Below are positions 1 to 10,415 of a DNA stretch of 64,000 nt, one piece after another. Position numbers and translations under genes: made by a program. A model generated the notes under the pieces. The model saw only the letters and a list, made by a program, of their open reading frames with translations. It was not told the origin of the DNA and did no database searches. The stretch is taken from contig RSEH01000151.1 in NCBI GenBank assembly GCA_006503475.1, positions 1-64,000 of the forward strand. Reading direction: 5' to 3'. The stretch is from Stentor roeselii. Its lineage: Eukaryota > Ciliophora > Heterotrichea > Heterotrichida > Stentoridae. How positions within the stretch are numbered: the first letter of the stretch is position 1; the number at the start of each line of letters is the position of its first letter.

Positions 1-269
1 TTTCAAAGCTTTTTGAATATTAAGGAATTTTGAATAGGTTTAGTTAAATCAATGGTGAGTATTTGATTATGATTTTCGAAGATATTTGAATTGTAAGTAA
101 TTAAGAGTGATTTAGATATGTTTATTGGTTGTATTATTGAGGATTATCAATTGAAATATTATCAAATGGATAAAAATGATCATATTTATTTTCCTTATAC
201 TTTTGTGTGTTAATTACAATAATTCATTTAATTTCATGATGATTGTTAAGATACCAGTGACCCAATTTA
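1..269. other. A+T-rich flank, no gene seen
   Basis: This stretch lies downstream of the truncated GTPase copy. On the minus strand I looked for the continuation of the GTPase that the intact paralogue at 969-3260 would predict, such as its Lys-Asp G4 motif, and did not find it. No other coding signal is visible. Confidence 0.5.
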
Positions 270-632
270 TTATTTACTGTCTTCTAAGTCTCGATGCATG
301 ATATGAAAAAGAATCACATCTGATATAGTCATGATTGAAAAAAAATTGAAGGCGTCTCTTATCGTGACACTTTCCGTACTATCCATCCCCTCCATGTCAA
401 ACATATTGAAACCTGAAAGTCTTTCCCATTCAATACATTCTGTACCTCTTCCAACTAGTTTTCCATCTTTTGACTCGAAATTTGAATCAAAGATTTTGTT
501 CAAGAAATAAGATTTTCCAAGGCTCTGCTTTCCGATAGATGAAACAATGAATTTTGTATCAGAATTTTCAATTTTTTCACATATATTCTTGAGTTTTTTG
601 TAAAAGTCATCGGTAAAGATAGAACCTGCCAT
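270..632 (-). pseudogene. Truncated GBP-like GTPase copy (N-terminal 120 residues)
   Basis: The 120 residues align with the N-terminus of the GTPase at 969-3260. Shared features are the SIFxDDFY opening, the P-loop G-K-Q-S-L-G-K-S, a following YFLNKIF, and the switch II D-M-E-G. The frame stops just after the paralogue's DLE motif, so the G4 nucleotide-specificity motif, the helical part and the membrane segments are all missing. No GT-AG intron of 15-16 bases that would extend it is visible at the stop. The upstream flank resembles that of the intact gene (a G/C tract then A-tract and TATAATAA on the plus strand), so promoter and 5' coding part were probably duplicated together. It is most simply a truncated duplicate; it could still be transcribed, and a short GTPase-only product cannot be excluded. 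Confidence 0.6.
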
Positions 633-968
633 TAATTTATAAATGGGGGCCTTTAAAAAAATATAATAATAGTTATAAAAAATTGATGATATTTAAATTT
701 TTTAGTGGCTTTCTTTGATTTTAATTAGTAATAAAGTATTTGGGACTATTTTAATAAGATTTTCATTAATAATTCTAATTTGATTTTATGGGTTATATGT
801 TTTTTGTATTGAGGAAACCTTGAAATATATTTTGAATTGATTAGTTTTTAATGAAAATTAGAGTAATTTGAATAAGTGATATCAAATATACCATTAATTC
901 ATCAAATTTTATAATCTTTCATCTAGATCATTATTAATATTCTCTAATCTATTAACTAAGTAAAGTTT
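633..968. other. Spacer with GTPase-type upstream element
   Basis: The first 40 bases, next to the start at 632, share an AATGGGGG tract followed by a run of A and TATAATAA with the sequence just upstream of the intact GTPase at 3261-3293. The remainder is A+T-rich, and I see no gene in it. Confidence 0.5.
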
Positions 969-3260
969 TTAGGCTAATTTTGCTACTGGTAAATCTTGTT
1001 CGAGTAGAAGAATAATTATAACCTTAGCAAAGGCTGAATAGAAAGTATTTTCATCTTTGGTAAAAATGCATTCAAACTCAAGTTCATCAGCAGGAGTTTT
1101 ACTTAAAGATTTTTTCACTTCAATAGTTCCATTAACACTTGAATGTTTTATAACACATTTACATATTTTCCATCCATGTTTTGATTTATAATATTTTTTC
1201 AGTTTCCTAGGCTGCTTCTGTTTATATATTTGATTAAAAAACCATCCCAATGTAATTAAAGTTGTAACTCCAAAGATAACCCACCCAAAAATAGGAATCC
1301 ATGCACTTACTGCACCAGCTGCAAAAGCTCCTGCTGTTTCGGCGATCAAAACATTTCGAAGGATTGTTGTTATTATTCCTATCATTAGTCCAGTGAGACT
1401 AGGAAAAAGCGTATAAATTAAATCTTTCGATTCTATTGCATCCTCAATAATGAAAATTTTTATATCTTGAAATCGTTTTAGTATAAATAGGGACTTTTTA
1501 TCAAGGATTTCAACTATTTTTAGTTCAGATATCCGACTGAAAATATCTAAGAAGTCTGTGAAAATATCTTGATTGATACATGTTAGTTTTATAAAAGGAT
1601 TTAAAAACGATTCAATATTTTGCTTCAGATTTGATAAATTTAAGACTTTTATTGGATATATGCCAAGTTGTAGTTCAAAGTCTTTTTGACCCGATTTCAT
1701 CAAATCTATATTCTGACCAATTAAATAGATGAAACTATCGAAGTATTTAAATGATTTAGTAAATGTGCACTTCAGGATTTCTTCGAAGGTTTCATCGTAT
1801 AGCCATAAACATTCAAATAGTTTCTTTTGAGCTGAGATTTTACTGATCTGGTTTGAAATAAGATTTTGACACTTGAAATTGAGGATAGTGAAGAGCGTTG
1901 AAAATAAGAGACTGTTGTGGTTCGAAGGATTTAAACTGAACACTGAGTTGAATTGCTTTACTAAAATTAACCGAAAGTAGTTAAGAATTTTTTGTTTTTG
2001 ATTAAAAAGTCCGTTTTTCTCTAGTATATTCAAGAAAGTCACTTCTGTTTTTAATTTCATTTCATTGATGAAATTGTGTTCTTCAAATTTTAATAATCTT
2101 CTGAAATAGTTGATCATTTCTTTTAGTTCTATACTTTTAGAAGCACTTTTAAGGATATTTTCTAAATCATTTTTAATTGTATAATATTTTGATATAAACC
2201 TGTATAATTCATCTTTATTATCCGTGTTAAAAAATATATCATTTTTAATATCTATATAAATAGTGCTAATTATTGATACTAGGCTTGTTTCTTTTATTCT
2301 TTGTTCATCCATAATATTTAAAATTTTATAAAACTCTTCAATTCCTGTAAATTGATTGCATGGATTGTTGGATGAATTTACTGATGAATTTTCTTTATAG
2401 TTCTGAGGAGATATTATAGGTTCGCTTCTGAGAATTGATTTTTTCAAGAAGTTAAATTTACTTTTTTTAATAGAAACTTTTCCGTCTTTTGATCTAACTT
2501 TAAAATAATTGACCTTTTTATATTCCCCAAAGCCACTCTGTTGAAAATAAACTGGATAAAACTCATCTATTTTAAACTCGTTTTCCCTATTTGCAATTTT
2601 ATCATATTCCATAGTAATCTTTTCAATTACTTTTTTATCGTTTTCTGCATTTTTTAACTCAGCATCTCTGAAATAATTTATTAGTTCATTTGAACAGTTT
2701 TTAATTTCTTCATCAAGACTTTGTTGAAAAGTTCTAACAAGATTCTCATAATTTTCCAAAAGTTGATTATCTTCATTATCCCATCGAGGGTCCTTGATCA
2801 ACAAAATAACTTTAGGCATATGCATTCGAAATGTATAGCAAGTTGACCTGAAAGGACTGAAACATTGATGTACCAAAAACGCAAAATGTTTAATAAAATC
2901 ACGATTTTCAAGGTCATTTTGTGAGATGTGAAGCAAAACGACATTAGAAATGCTCATCATTGAGAAGAAGTTGAAGGAGTCTCTCATGATTGAACTTTCA
3001 CTGCTTTGCAAGCCTTCCATGTCAAACAAGTGAAAATCATTGAATTCAATCCGTTCAAAACATTTTGTTCCTTTCGAGATGTTTTGACAGTCTTTGGTAG
3101 GGAATCTTTTATCAAATATTTTATTCAGAAAATAAGATTTTCCTAAGCTTTGCTTTCCGATAGAGGAAACTATTAATTTTTGACCTGGTGATGCGTCTAA
3201 AGTTTCACAAGCTTCTTTGAGGTTGATGTAAAAATCATCTGGAAATATTGACGAAGACAT
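969..3260 (-). CDS. GBP/atlastin-like large GTPase with C-terminal membrane hairpin
   Basis: This 763-residue protein starts with a dynamin-superfamily GTPase domain. G1 is G35-KQSL-G40-K41-S42, a likely switch I Thr is T65, G3 is D80-M-E-G83, and a G4-like K155-D156 stands where GBP and atlastin/RHD3 proteins have Arg-Asp. A long helical region follows (about 200-610). Two adjacent hydrophobic segments, Gly/Ala-rich and separated by a short turn (about 615-680), look like a membrane hairpin, then comes a basic tail of about 80 residues. Family members oligomerise on GTP and remodel or fuse membranes, or act in cell-autonomous defence; which of these applies here is not shown. The start is the ATG beside a 9-G tract (3269-3277). 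The exact subfamily is uncertain. Confidence 0.72.
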   Translation of the reverse strand: MSSSIFPDDFYINLKEACETLDASPGQKLIVSSIGKQSLGKSYFLNKIFDKRFPTKDCQNISKGTKCFERIEFNDFHLFDMEGLQSSESSIMRDSFNFFSMMSISNVVLLHISQNDLENRDFIKHFAFLVHQCFSPFRSTCYTFRMHMPKVILLIKDPRWDNEDNQLLENYENLVRTFQQSLDEEIKNCSNELINYFRDAELKNAENDKKVIEKITMEYDKIANRENEFKIDEFYPVYFQQSGFGEYKKVNYFKVRSKDGKVSIKKSKFNFLKKSILRSEPIISPQNYKENSSVNSSNNPCNQFTGIEEFYKILNIMDEQRIKETSLVSIISTIYIDIKNDIFFNTDNKDELYRFISKYYTIKNDLENILKSASKSIELKEMINYFRRLLKFEEHNFINEMKLKTEVTFLNILEKNGLFNQKQKILNYFRLILVKQFNSVFSLNPSNHNSLLFSTLFTILNFKCQNLISNQISKISAQKKLFECLWLYDETFEEILKCTFTKSFKYFDSFIYLIGQNIDLMKSGQKDFELQLGIYPIKVLNLSNLKQNIESFLNPFIKLTCINQDIFTDFLDIFSRISELKIVEILDKKSLFILKRFQDIKIFIIEDAIESKDLIYTLFPSLTGLMIGIITTILRNVLIAETAGAFAAGAVSAWIPIFGWVIFGVTTLITLGWFFNQIYKQKQPRKLKKYYKSKHGWKICKCVIKHSSVNGTIEVKKSLSKTPADELEFECIFTKDENTFYSAFAKVIIILLLEQDLPVAKLA

Positions 3261-3295
3261 TTATTAATGGGGGGGGGTTAAAAAAATATAATAAA
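3261..3295 (-). promoter_or_regulatory. Upstream element shared by both GTPase copies
   Basis: Read on the plus strand, a tract of nine G (3269-3277) is followed by TT, a run of A and TATAATAA. The same order occurs upstream of the truncated copy at about 643-669. Conservation in a rapidly drifting flank suggests a core promoter, although simple shared descent by duplication explains it too. Confidence 0.35.
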
Positions 3296-4643
3296 GATGA
3301 ATTTCAAACATAAGATATTCAATCAAGAATTTACTGAAAACTGATTGATTTTTTACTAAAATTATTTATAAACAATTTTGATTATGAATTGTAAGTATTA
3401 GTATTTTTCAGTAGGCCTATGCTTCTTCAATGCTTAATAAAGTAAAATATATTGAGATGCAATCTAATTATAATTGATTAACGAAGCTTGCATGTGTTAA
3501 AGTGAATCATTAAATTGCTAATTCAATATTAATAAAAACTCTATTGATTTCCATAATATTTTAGTTAATTTATAGAATTTAAAATTATCTGTCATAATTT
3601 AAGTATAAAACTAAATCACTCTAATATTTTGAAATCGAAATTATATTATTTTAAGTGTTAGGTAATTTAAGATTTCTAAATAAAGAAATAATCAAACACT
3701 TTTCATAACACCTTAGTTTATTTAATTGTTTTAAATACATCAATAAGATAATTCATAAGAGAAGTAGAAAATATAAAGCCCTTTAATAAAGAAAACAATG
3801 ATATCTCTGTTTAACTAAACTATTGGATCAATATTAAATTTATCAGAAAATTATATTAAATAATATGATAGATAGTTTCAAAGTAGTCGTTTAAACGAAA
3901 CCAACTTTTATAAACCAATAAAGTATTATCAATGTAAGTGATATTATCAATAATGAAAAATTTAAGTGGTATCACATATAATTTTTAGTTTATTTAATGA
4001 TTTTTCGATCAATTAATTAAAAATACTATAAATTTCTAAATATTTCGCTATACTAAGAAATTTTCAACAATATACCTTTTTCCTTAGTTGGCTTCTTTCG
4101 GTTGAGCAACCAAATTATGTTTGATTTAAGCTCATAATTGATAAAATTTTGCAAATCTCATTCTTATATAATGAAATATTGATATTGCTCAAATTTGATA
4201 TAAGTAAAATTCATTTTAACTGTAAAAGATAACTATCGAATCAATTGGAAAAACTAGATATAATTATCAAATTTCTTGGAATATTTTAAACAATTAATTA
4301 AAAGTAAATAAAAAGAGTAATTCGATTTTGATTAATTGACTATGAAAGATTGAAAGTATATATTAAGCCTTAATGTTTAAAATTTGTAAATGAATGGGAA
4401 ATCTTGTCTTTAACTATATAATTTTATATTCAATCATGATTCTATTAAATTCATAGATTGTATCATTTATATAGTTACTAGAATGAATAATTGCTCATTT
4501 AAATTTTCTATCATTTTAAACAAGAGAAAATAAAATTCTATATCATTTGAACTTCTGAAATATTTCCAAACATCTCTTAATTGTTTATTGATAATTACAT
4601 ATTGTCTATGAGTAGAAAATTTGTTTTTATCCATTTTCATATT

Positions 4644-4668
4644 TTCAAATTCAAAATTTGAATTTGAA
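4644..4668. repeat. 25-bp perfect palindrome
   Basis: The 12-base arm TTCAAATTCAAA is followed by one A and its exact reverse complement. It sits inside the gene desert. In DNA this A+T-rich some palindromes arise by chance, but 12-base arms are uncommon. Confidence 0.7.
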
Positions 4669-7600
4669 TCCTACTTCAAGCAACGAAATAATTTGATTAA
4701 TACTAGCAAATTTTAAACCTTATCAAGAAAATTTCAGTAACTTATCTAGATATTCAATAGTGTTCTGATAAATATCCAAAACTATTGAATTTAACTTAAC
4801 TGAAGCTTGTACAAAAATAAAGAAAAATACAAATTCATTCTTTGATAAGGAAAATAGGTTTTCAGAAAACTAGAATATATCAGATATGAATAATTTAATA
4901 GCTATGAAAATAAATCAAAAGAATACCTAAAATTCATAAATCTGCACAGATTACGCTATTGAATAATGCTAAAATAACTTGAATTATGTAAACTCGATGA
5001 CAGAACATACAATCTTTATTCTTTATTGTTAAAAATTGAACTATAATCAACTTATGAAATCAATTTAAAGATAATATATCTGAAGTTTGTGAATTAAAAG
5101 AATGAAATCTCAATAACAAATTTTTATATTTCTAGAAATGACTTGTAAATTTCAAATACCAGCTACTTAATATTCTTATATTTTAATAATCAGTGATATT
5201 TAGAAAATTCTGATGAAAGGGATTGAACTAAATTTATTGGTAACTTAAGACTATTATTTAAAACTAAAATAATTGATTAGCAATTTGAAAATGTTTCCTT
5301 GTTACAAACGAAAAATCAATCTTCGGTCAATTATCCACATATAAAGAATCATTAAATATTGTTAATATTTATCTTTATAATGAATTTGCTTCAGAAACTT
5401 TTTCTAATGAGAACTGAAGTTAAATTTTTCAGTATATTTTTTGACTTCATGATCAATAGTTCAGTATTTTACCTGAAGTATGAAAAATGCAAATAAGATG
5501 AATATGTTTTAAATTTTAATGTTTATCTGATTAAACCTCAAGATGATTCAAATAAAATATCTAGATTTCTAAAAAAAGTATTTGTTTATATAACACTAAC
5601 CAATGAGGTATCATTTTAATAGAATATTGTTGATTTTATAGATAGTAAGTTTCGGTTATAAAATCAATAAAAAATCTAAGAGAAAGCTTGTGAATCATGC
5701 TTGTTTCTTTAAATTTTAATTAATTAAATCTTAAAATTGAATAGTTGTTTAATTTTTGTTATTTCTGAGATTTCATAACCAAAAGATTAACGAGACATTT
5801 TTTAAATTAGGATTGTGAAATTTGGAAAATGTGATACATTTATACAAGTTATATTTCACTTATTTGAAGAAAATGATCATAATCTCTACCTACACATTTC
5901 AAAGACTAAATCAGTTCAGTAATACAAAGAATTGATTTTAACTTAAAATAACACAAGAATTAAAATTTTCATTTTAGAATAATCTTTAAATTTTATCATA
6001 TAATCTTGAATTGAGTTCTATAAATTGTATGAAAGTAATCAGATATTTGATTCTTATTTAAAACAAAGAGCCAAGAGTCTTAAAATATGATAATAGATTT
6101 TTATATAAACTTCGAATTATTTAGGATCAATAAACATTATTTGTAGTTTATATCATAATTCAATATCCATCGAAATCTTTTCGACTAAATTAATCTAAGA
6201 TAAATTTGATATTATTAATGATAAGATAGAGAAGTTGAATATCTATTAAAACGGCAGATTTATTCTGATTATATTTACCTGAAAATAGCCTAAAGTATGT
6301 GAAAAGATTATCAATATAAAAAATAGTCATCAAGAAATCATAAAATTAATAGATATTTAAAGAATTAAACATTAATAGTGATGAATCAGCTGCAAATTTA
6401 GTTAATTTATATTCAAAAAGCGAAAAAGTAAAATAGGTTTTATTGATTAATTTTTCATTGATAAAATTATATCCTCTTGCACAGTAAATTTTTTGGAATA
6501 AATAAAATATCATTCTGAACCAGTCCTTATTATTAGATCTTTCTTTAAAACTGTAATTTCTTTGATAATAGGTTTTATAATATGATCACCACCCTATTTA
6601 AAACCTTATTTGAAAGTGAATCTTCTATTTTATTAGAAAATTCCCATTAGATCTAATTTTTTATTTTGAATCCTTTATGATAAAATCATCATTTTTCAAA
6701 CTATGTCAAATCTTGAAGATTGCAACTGGGTATAAGATATTTTTAACTATTTTTTTTTGAAGTGATTTAAAGATGATACAAACAAACAAAAACAACTTAT
6801 AAAAGTGTTTTATAAATTTTTTTCTATTACTGAAAAGAATTTATTATAGATAAATAGTCTTATTTTAGGTTTTTGATACAATTTTTCAATAGATCATCAG
6901 TTGATTTTCTATAAAAAATAATTCAAATAGTATCAGTTGAAAATTTACCGAGATAATAAATACAGAGTTTCAAAAATATTTAACCACAGGGTTTACTTCG
7001 ATTGAGATACTCAATAAAACACTTCAATATGTTGCTTAAATGTTTTTTCTTTAGGACTTTATTTTTTCAAATGACTGATTTTTTAACGGTTTTTTATTAT
7101 ATATCATTTTTAATAAATGCTAAGAGTTGTATTAAATAATGAGATCAGTAATAGAGTATGTTACTTTCATATTCCAAATAAATAAACTGAGAAAAGACTA
7201 CCATATATTATTTGAGTTTATGTGTTGTTTAGTGATTATGAAAATTTGTTCATAGTTTACCTCACATCGGAAAACTAAGTAGATAGCAATATCTATTTAC
7301 CACTGTTTATATATAAGATTGAAAGAATTTTAATAAGGTCTTTTTGGATTGAGTATTCATACTTTACTAGATATTGATAAATCGATAATCATTTTAGGAT
7401 TCTAGAGAATTTTATAATTATTGATCACTTAGTCCAAAATAAATTATATTAAATATTCATAAGGAAGTTATTAAAAGGCCTAGGATTGATATCCATCAAT
7501 AAAGTTCCTACTTCATTTCAGTTTTTATTTGAATAACTATAAAAATACCTGAATTACTTAATAATATCTAATTTTTCAATATTGAAATCAATATCTTTCT

Positions 7601-7803
7601 TTCGATACTTCCTTGCGAATCTTTATATAATCAGACTATATAATTCCAAAAATTTCTTAATGAGAACTAGCCTAACTTCAATTTATAAGAAATCCTTTTG
7701 TTACTAGTTTCTTAATATATTCAAAATATTCATAATCCCAGTTTTACCCTCTAATCTCATAACCTTTCTAAATTCCCAACAAAAATTAAAATCTCTAAGT
7801 AAT

Positions 7804-8481
7804 CTACCTAACCCTATGAATCTTCTCTTCTAACTTTAACTTCACATCATTCCACTCATTTTTCACTATCCTAAACCAAGCAGTATCCCTATTTCTCCTT
7901 TTGATAATCATATGATATTTCTGAACACCTTCAAAAGTAAACCCCGTAGCAAGTGCCGTGATTTTCGATCTTTCATTAAGATTATTACATTTCCATTCAA
8001 GTCTTTGATACCCAATTCCAAAAGCGTGATTAAGCATTAAAAAAGTCATCTCAGTGCAGACTCCTTTATTCTGAGCGACAGGAGATATAACAATATGTCC
8101 AATTTCGACTTTCAAGTGCTCTGGTAAATTGTTCATCATTGCAAAAAACCCAATTTGTGAGTTTGTTTCAATATCAAATATTGTGAACATGGTATGGTCT
8201 GGAAGACTATCGAGTTTTGTTATAAATTCAATGAACTTGTCAATTGTTTCAAATGGACCTCCGAACATGTATCGCCAGATCAGTTCATCTGCATCGTACT
8301 CGCTGATTACTTTTGAACCGAGCGATTGGCTTGATCCGTTTGTTCGGCTGTAGAGGACTTCACTGTCACGTGATATGTCAAGTGGCTCGATTTTCACTCG
8401 GATTCCTTGAAGGCTTACGGATGGGTATTTCTTGGGAAGGCTTTCGGTCAGAGCTAATTCTTCTACAGTCAAGGGTTGCAT
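7804..8481 (-). CDS. RimL-like GNAT acetyltransferase, copy 1
   Basis: This 225-residue protein belongs to the RimJ/RimL (COG1670) acetyltransferases. Hallmarks are VEIGHIVISPVAQ and the acetyl-CoA loop Q-N-K-G-V-C-T-E-M, then a GYQRLEWKCNNLNERS block (family form GYRRLEWKCDALN) and a terminal DTAWFRIVKNEW. Family members move acetyl from acetyl-CoA to an amine such as a protein N-terminus or small molecule; the substrate is unknown. It is one of three relatives on the same strand (with 10416-11090 and 11248-11922). Full length for the family. The close match to a mainly bacterial and fungal subfamily raises the possibility of transfer into the lineage before the tandem duplication. Confidence 0.85.
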   Translation of the reverse strand: MQPLTVEELALTESLPKKYPSVSLQGIRVKIEPLDISRDSEVLYSRTNGSSQSLGSKVISEYDADELIWRYMFGGPFETIDKFIEFITKLDSLPDHTMFTIFDIETNSQIGFFAMMNNLPEHLKVEIGHIVISPVAQNKGVCTEMTFLMLNHAFGIGYQRLEWKCNNLNERSKITALATGFTFEGVQKYHMIIKRRNRDTAWFRIVKNEWNDVKLKLEEKIHRVR

Positions 8482-8688
8482 TATAATGAAAATGCTGGAA
8501 TTTTGATTACTGTGGATTTTTTTTTTGGTTTATTTTTTTTAAGTGATTGAATAGAGCATAGTCAAATAGCTTCAAACTATGTTAGATAACCATTTGAGAC
8601 CCTAAGCCTTCAAAAAATGAATAAAAATAGCAATGCAGTGATTTTTACCAGGAAATAAGCCAATATCATTTCAAATAAATCTAAAAAT

Positions 8689-8916
8689 CTAAGTTTTAGT
8701 ACATGATTGATCCAAGGAATCAATATCAGTCCAGACTCTCTTGTTTTCCATTAATCTGAAATCATTTCAGATTAACTTGAATAACTTCCAAAATTTTTCA
8801 TCATCGTGAAATTCCGGATACAAGTCAATCTCTATATCAAATATTTTTAAGATATAATAGGAAGATTTATGAGTTTCATCATAAGTTGTTTCAATGAGGC
8901 AAGCGCTTCTAATAGC
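8689..8916 (-). pseudogene. Possible gene relic
   Basis: On the minus strand an open stretch of 49 codons with protein-like composition (for example YPEFHDDEKFWKLF) runs to a TGA and continues in the same frame for another 24 codons to a TAG. No in-frame ATG opens it, and a TAA lies directly upstream. I do not recognise the family. It may be the remnant of a gene lost between the acetyltransferase and F-box genes. Chance remains possible because the stretch is short. Confidence 0.3.
8751..8775. repeat. 25-bp perfect palindrome
   Basis: The arms TTAATCTGAAAT and ATTTCAGATTAA are exact reverse complements around a single C. It has the same 12+1+12 geometry as the palindrome at 4644-4668 but unrelated sequence, and it covers the TGA that interrupts the relic at 8689-8916. 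Confidence 0.7.
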
Positions 8917-9062
8917 TTAAAACTTTATCGTTAATCATTTGATTTTTATCAGATTCAGAGTTATTCTTGCTCTGACTAACTGAATTGATTTTCTTGTAAA
9001 AAACTTGAGTTCAGCTACTCAGTGAATAGATTCAATTTATTTTTATTTTCGTAGATCATTTA

Positions 9063-10325
9063 ATGATAGTCTTTGAAAGCTTTAGTTGTCTAATAAAACT
9101 GTTTATTCATAAAATAATGGAAAGTATCAGTGCATACATCCTTCAAGATATGTTCTATTTCCTCGATATGGAAACTCTAAAGCAATGCATAATTGTATGT
9201 AAAAATTGGCAAAAGTTAATCAAACAAGACTCATTTTGGAAAAACAACTTCCGAAGAAAAGCTTCCTTTTCATTTCACTGCGGCCCTTATTTCAAGTATT
9301 TAGGTCATCTATCCTACCTGGAAGTCATAAACTGCGAAAATTACGAAATATCAAGTTTTAAATCAATGAAAGATCTATCTCATAAGTTGGAAAATCCTCA
9401 AAAATTAGAAATAACACCTTACAAAGCCCCATCCTTAAAAAGAGATAAACTCGAAAAAAGCTACTTAAAAAAGAATGAATTTCCTTTGATATTACCATAT
9501 CGGGATTCCAAAGAAACCAATGAATACCTGATCTACGAGTTATCAAGTGAAAGTTTAATCTTCACAGTAAATTTTATTCCCTATAAAGAAAGTAGTGGTT
9601 TCGAGAGATATCCTCCAAGGTTTGTTAAAATATCGACAGGTCAAACCAGTGATTGTTCAGACCATGAAACAATTGAATACGAAGTAGAAAAAACTGTTAA
9701 CTACATCACAATCTCTCTTTTACCTAAAGTAATCTCTGGAAGATTCATCAAATTTCACCTTATCGGAAAGCAGTCAAGAGATCAAAATGAAAATTGGTTT
9801 GTTGGCTTCGATCTTATTGAAGTTATCGGATATCCATCTAAATATAAAACTGATCCTTTACTGAAAATCTGTAAAACTGGAGCGTTTTCTCGTTCATTAA
9901 ATGATTTGAGCCCGTTTTATCTGGAAAGGATAGAAAGATATGGAATGATTGAAAAGTATTTAAAGATTATGATAGAAATTCGTAATAATGCTGCTGTTTA
10001 CTTGTATAAAATTTATAAGAAAAAGATTGGAAAAAATGAATATAAATTTGTTGGTATTAATGAAAGTATTGGAGATTATTATTTTCAGAAAGGAAAATAC
10101 GAAAAGGCTGATGAGATATATAAATGCATTTGGTGCTTTTGGGGCTCGGCAAAGGTTTATATTAAAACTAGAAGAATTGATGAATTGTGTAAAATGCTGA
10201 AGAGTTTGATTAAGAACGTGGTTTACACAGAATGGGTACTGAAAAAAGCGAATTTATATGGTGGGGAAGATCTTGAAAGAATGGTACGAGAAGCTTTAAC
10301 AATGGAAAATTTATTAGATACATAA
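9063..10325 (+). CDS. F-box protein with galactose-binding-like domain (At4g00755-like)
   Basis: An F-box occupies about residues 20-65 (AYILQDMFYFLDMETLKQC, then VCKNWQKLI and SFWKNNF). A beta-rich region at about 160-265 follows (YPPRFVKI, then SLLPKVISGRFIKFHLIGK and a terminal VIGYP). The order and spacing recall the second domain of plant At4g00755-type F-box proteins. F-box proteins recruit substrates to SCF ubiquitin ligases through Skp1. The C-terminal 130 residues are helical, with a TPR-like DYYFQKGKYEKADEIY. The first ATG is used here; Met19 (9117) is an equally likely start because the F-box begins right after it. It is the only plus-strand gene inside the acetyltransferase array. 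Confidence 0.65.
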   Translation: MIVFESFSCLIKLFIHKIMESISAYILQDMFYFLDMETLKQCIIVCKNWQKLIKQDSFWKNNFRRKASFSFHCGPYFKYLGHLSYLEVINCENYEISSFKSMKDLSHKLENPQKLEITPYKAPSLKRDKLEKSYLKKNEFPLILPYRDSKETNEYLIYELSSESLIFTVNFIPYKESSGFERYPPRFVKISTGQTSDCSDHETIEYEVEKTVNYITISLLPKVISGRFIKFHLIGKQSRDQNENWFVGFDLIEVIGYPSKYKTDPLLKICKTGAFSRSLNDLSPFYLERIERYGMIEKYLKIMIEIRNNAAVYLYKIYKKKIGKNEYKFVGINESIGDYYFQKGKYEKADEIYKCIWCFWGSAKVYIKTRRIDELCKMLKSLIKNVVYTEWVLKKANLYGGEDLERMVREALTMENLLDT

Positions 10326-10415
10326 TTTAGATAGGACTTAAAAATCACTAAATTTTTGATATAAAAAGTTTGTATGAAAAGGCGATCAAAAGAAACTCAC
10401 AAAATTCAATAAACT

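Larger units (their letters stand above)
3261..7803. other. 4.5-kb A+T-rich gene desert
   Basis: No frame of 60 codons or more occurs on either strand, and I recognise no tRNA, rRNA or degraded gene. A hand count of the line at 3301 gives about 20 percent G+C, against 47 percent in the VPS29 coding line at 22201. Most other spacers in the window are 10-600 bp. The only structure I noticed is a 25-bp perfect palindrome at 4644-4668. It could be a retained germline-limited segment, a decayed gene region or non-coding RNA territory; the sequence alone does not decide. Confidence 0.6.
8482..9062. other. Divergent spacer holding a gene relic and a palindrome
   Basis: This space between acetyltransferase copy 1 and the F-box gene carries the minus-strand relic at 8689-8916 and the palindrome at 8751-8775, described separately. 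The remainder is A+T-rich and shows nothing else. Confidence 0.5.

Noticed and set aside
8906-8920. 15-nt GTTTTAAGCTATTAG on the minus strand above the relic
   Set aside because: Starts GTT, has no A at position 10, and the join does not give an open frame with an ATG.
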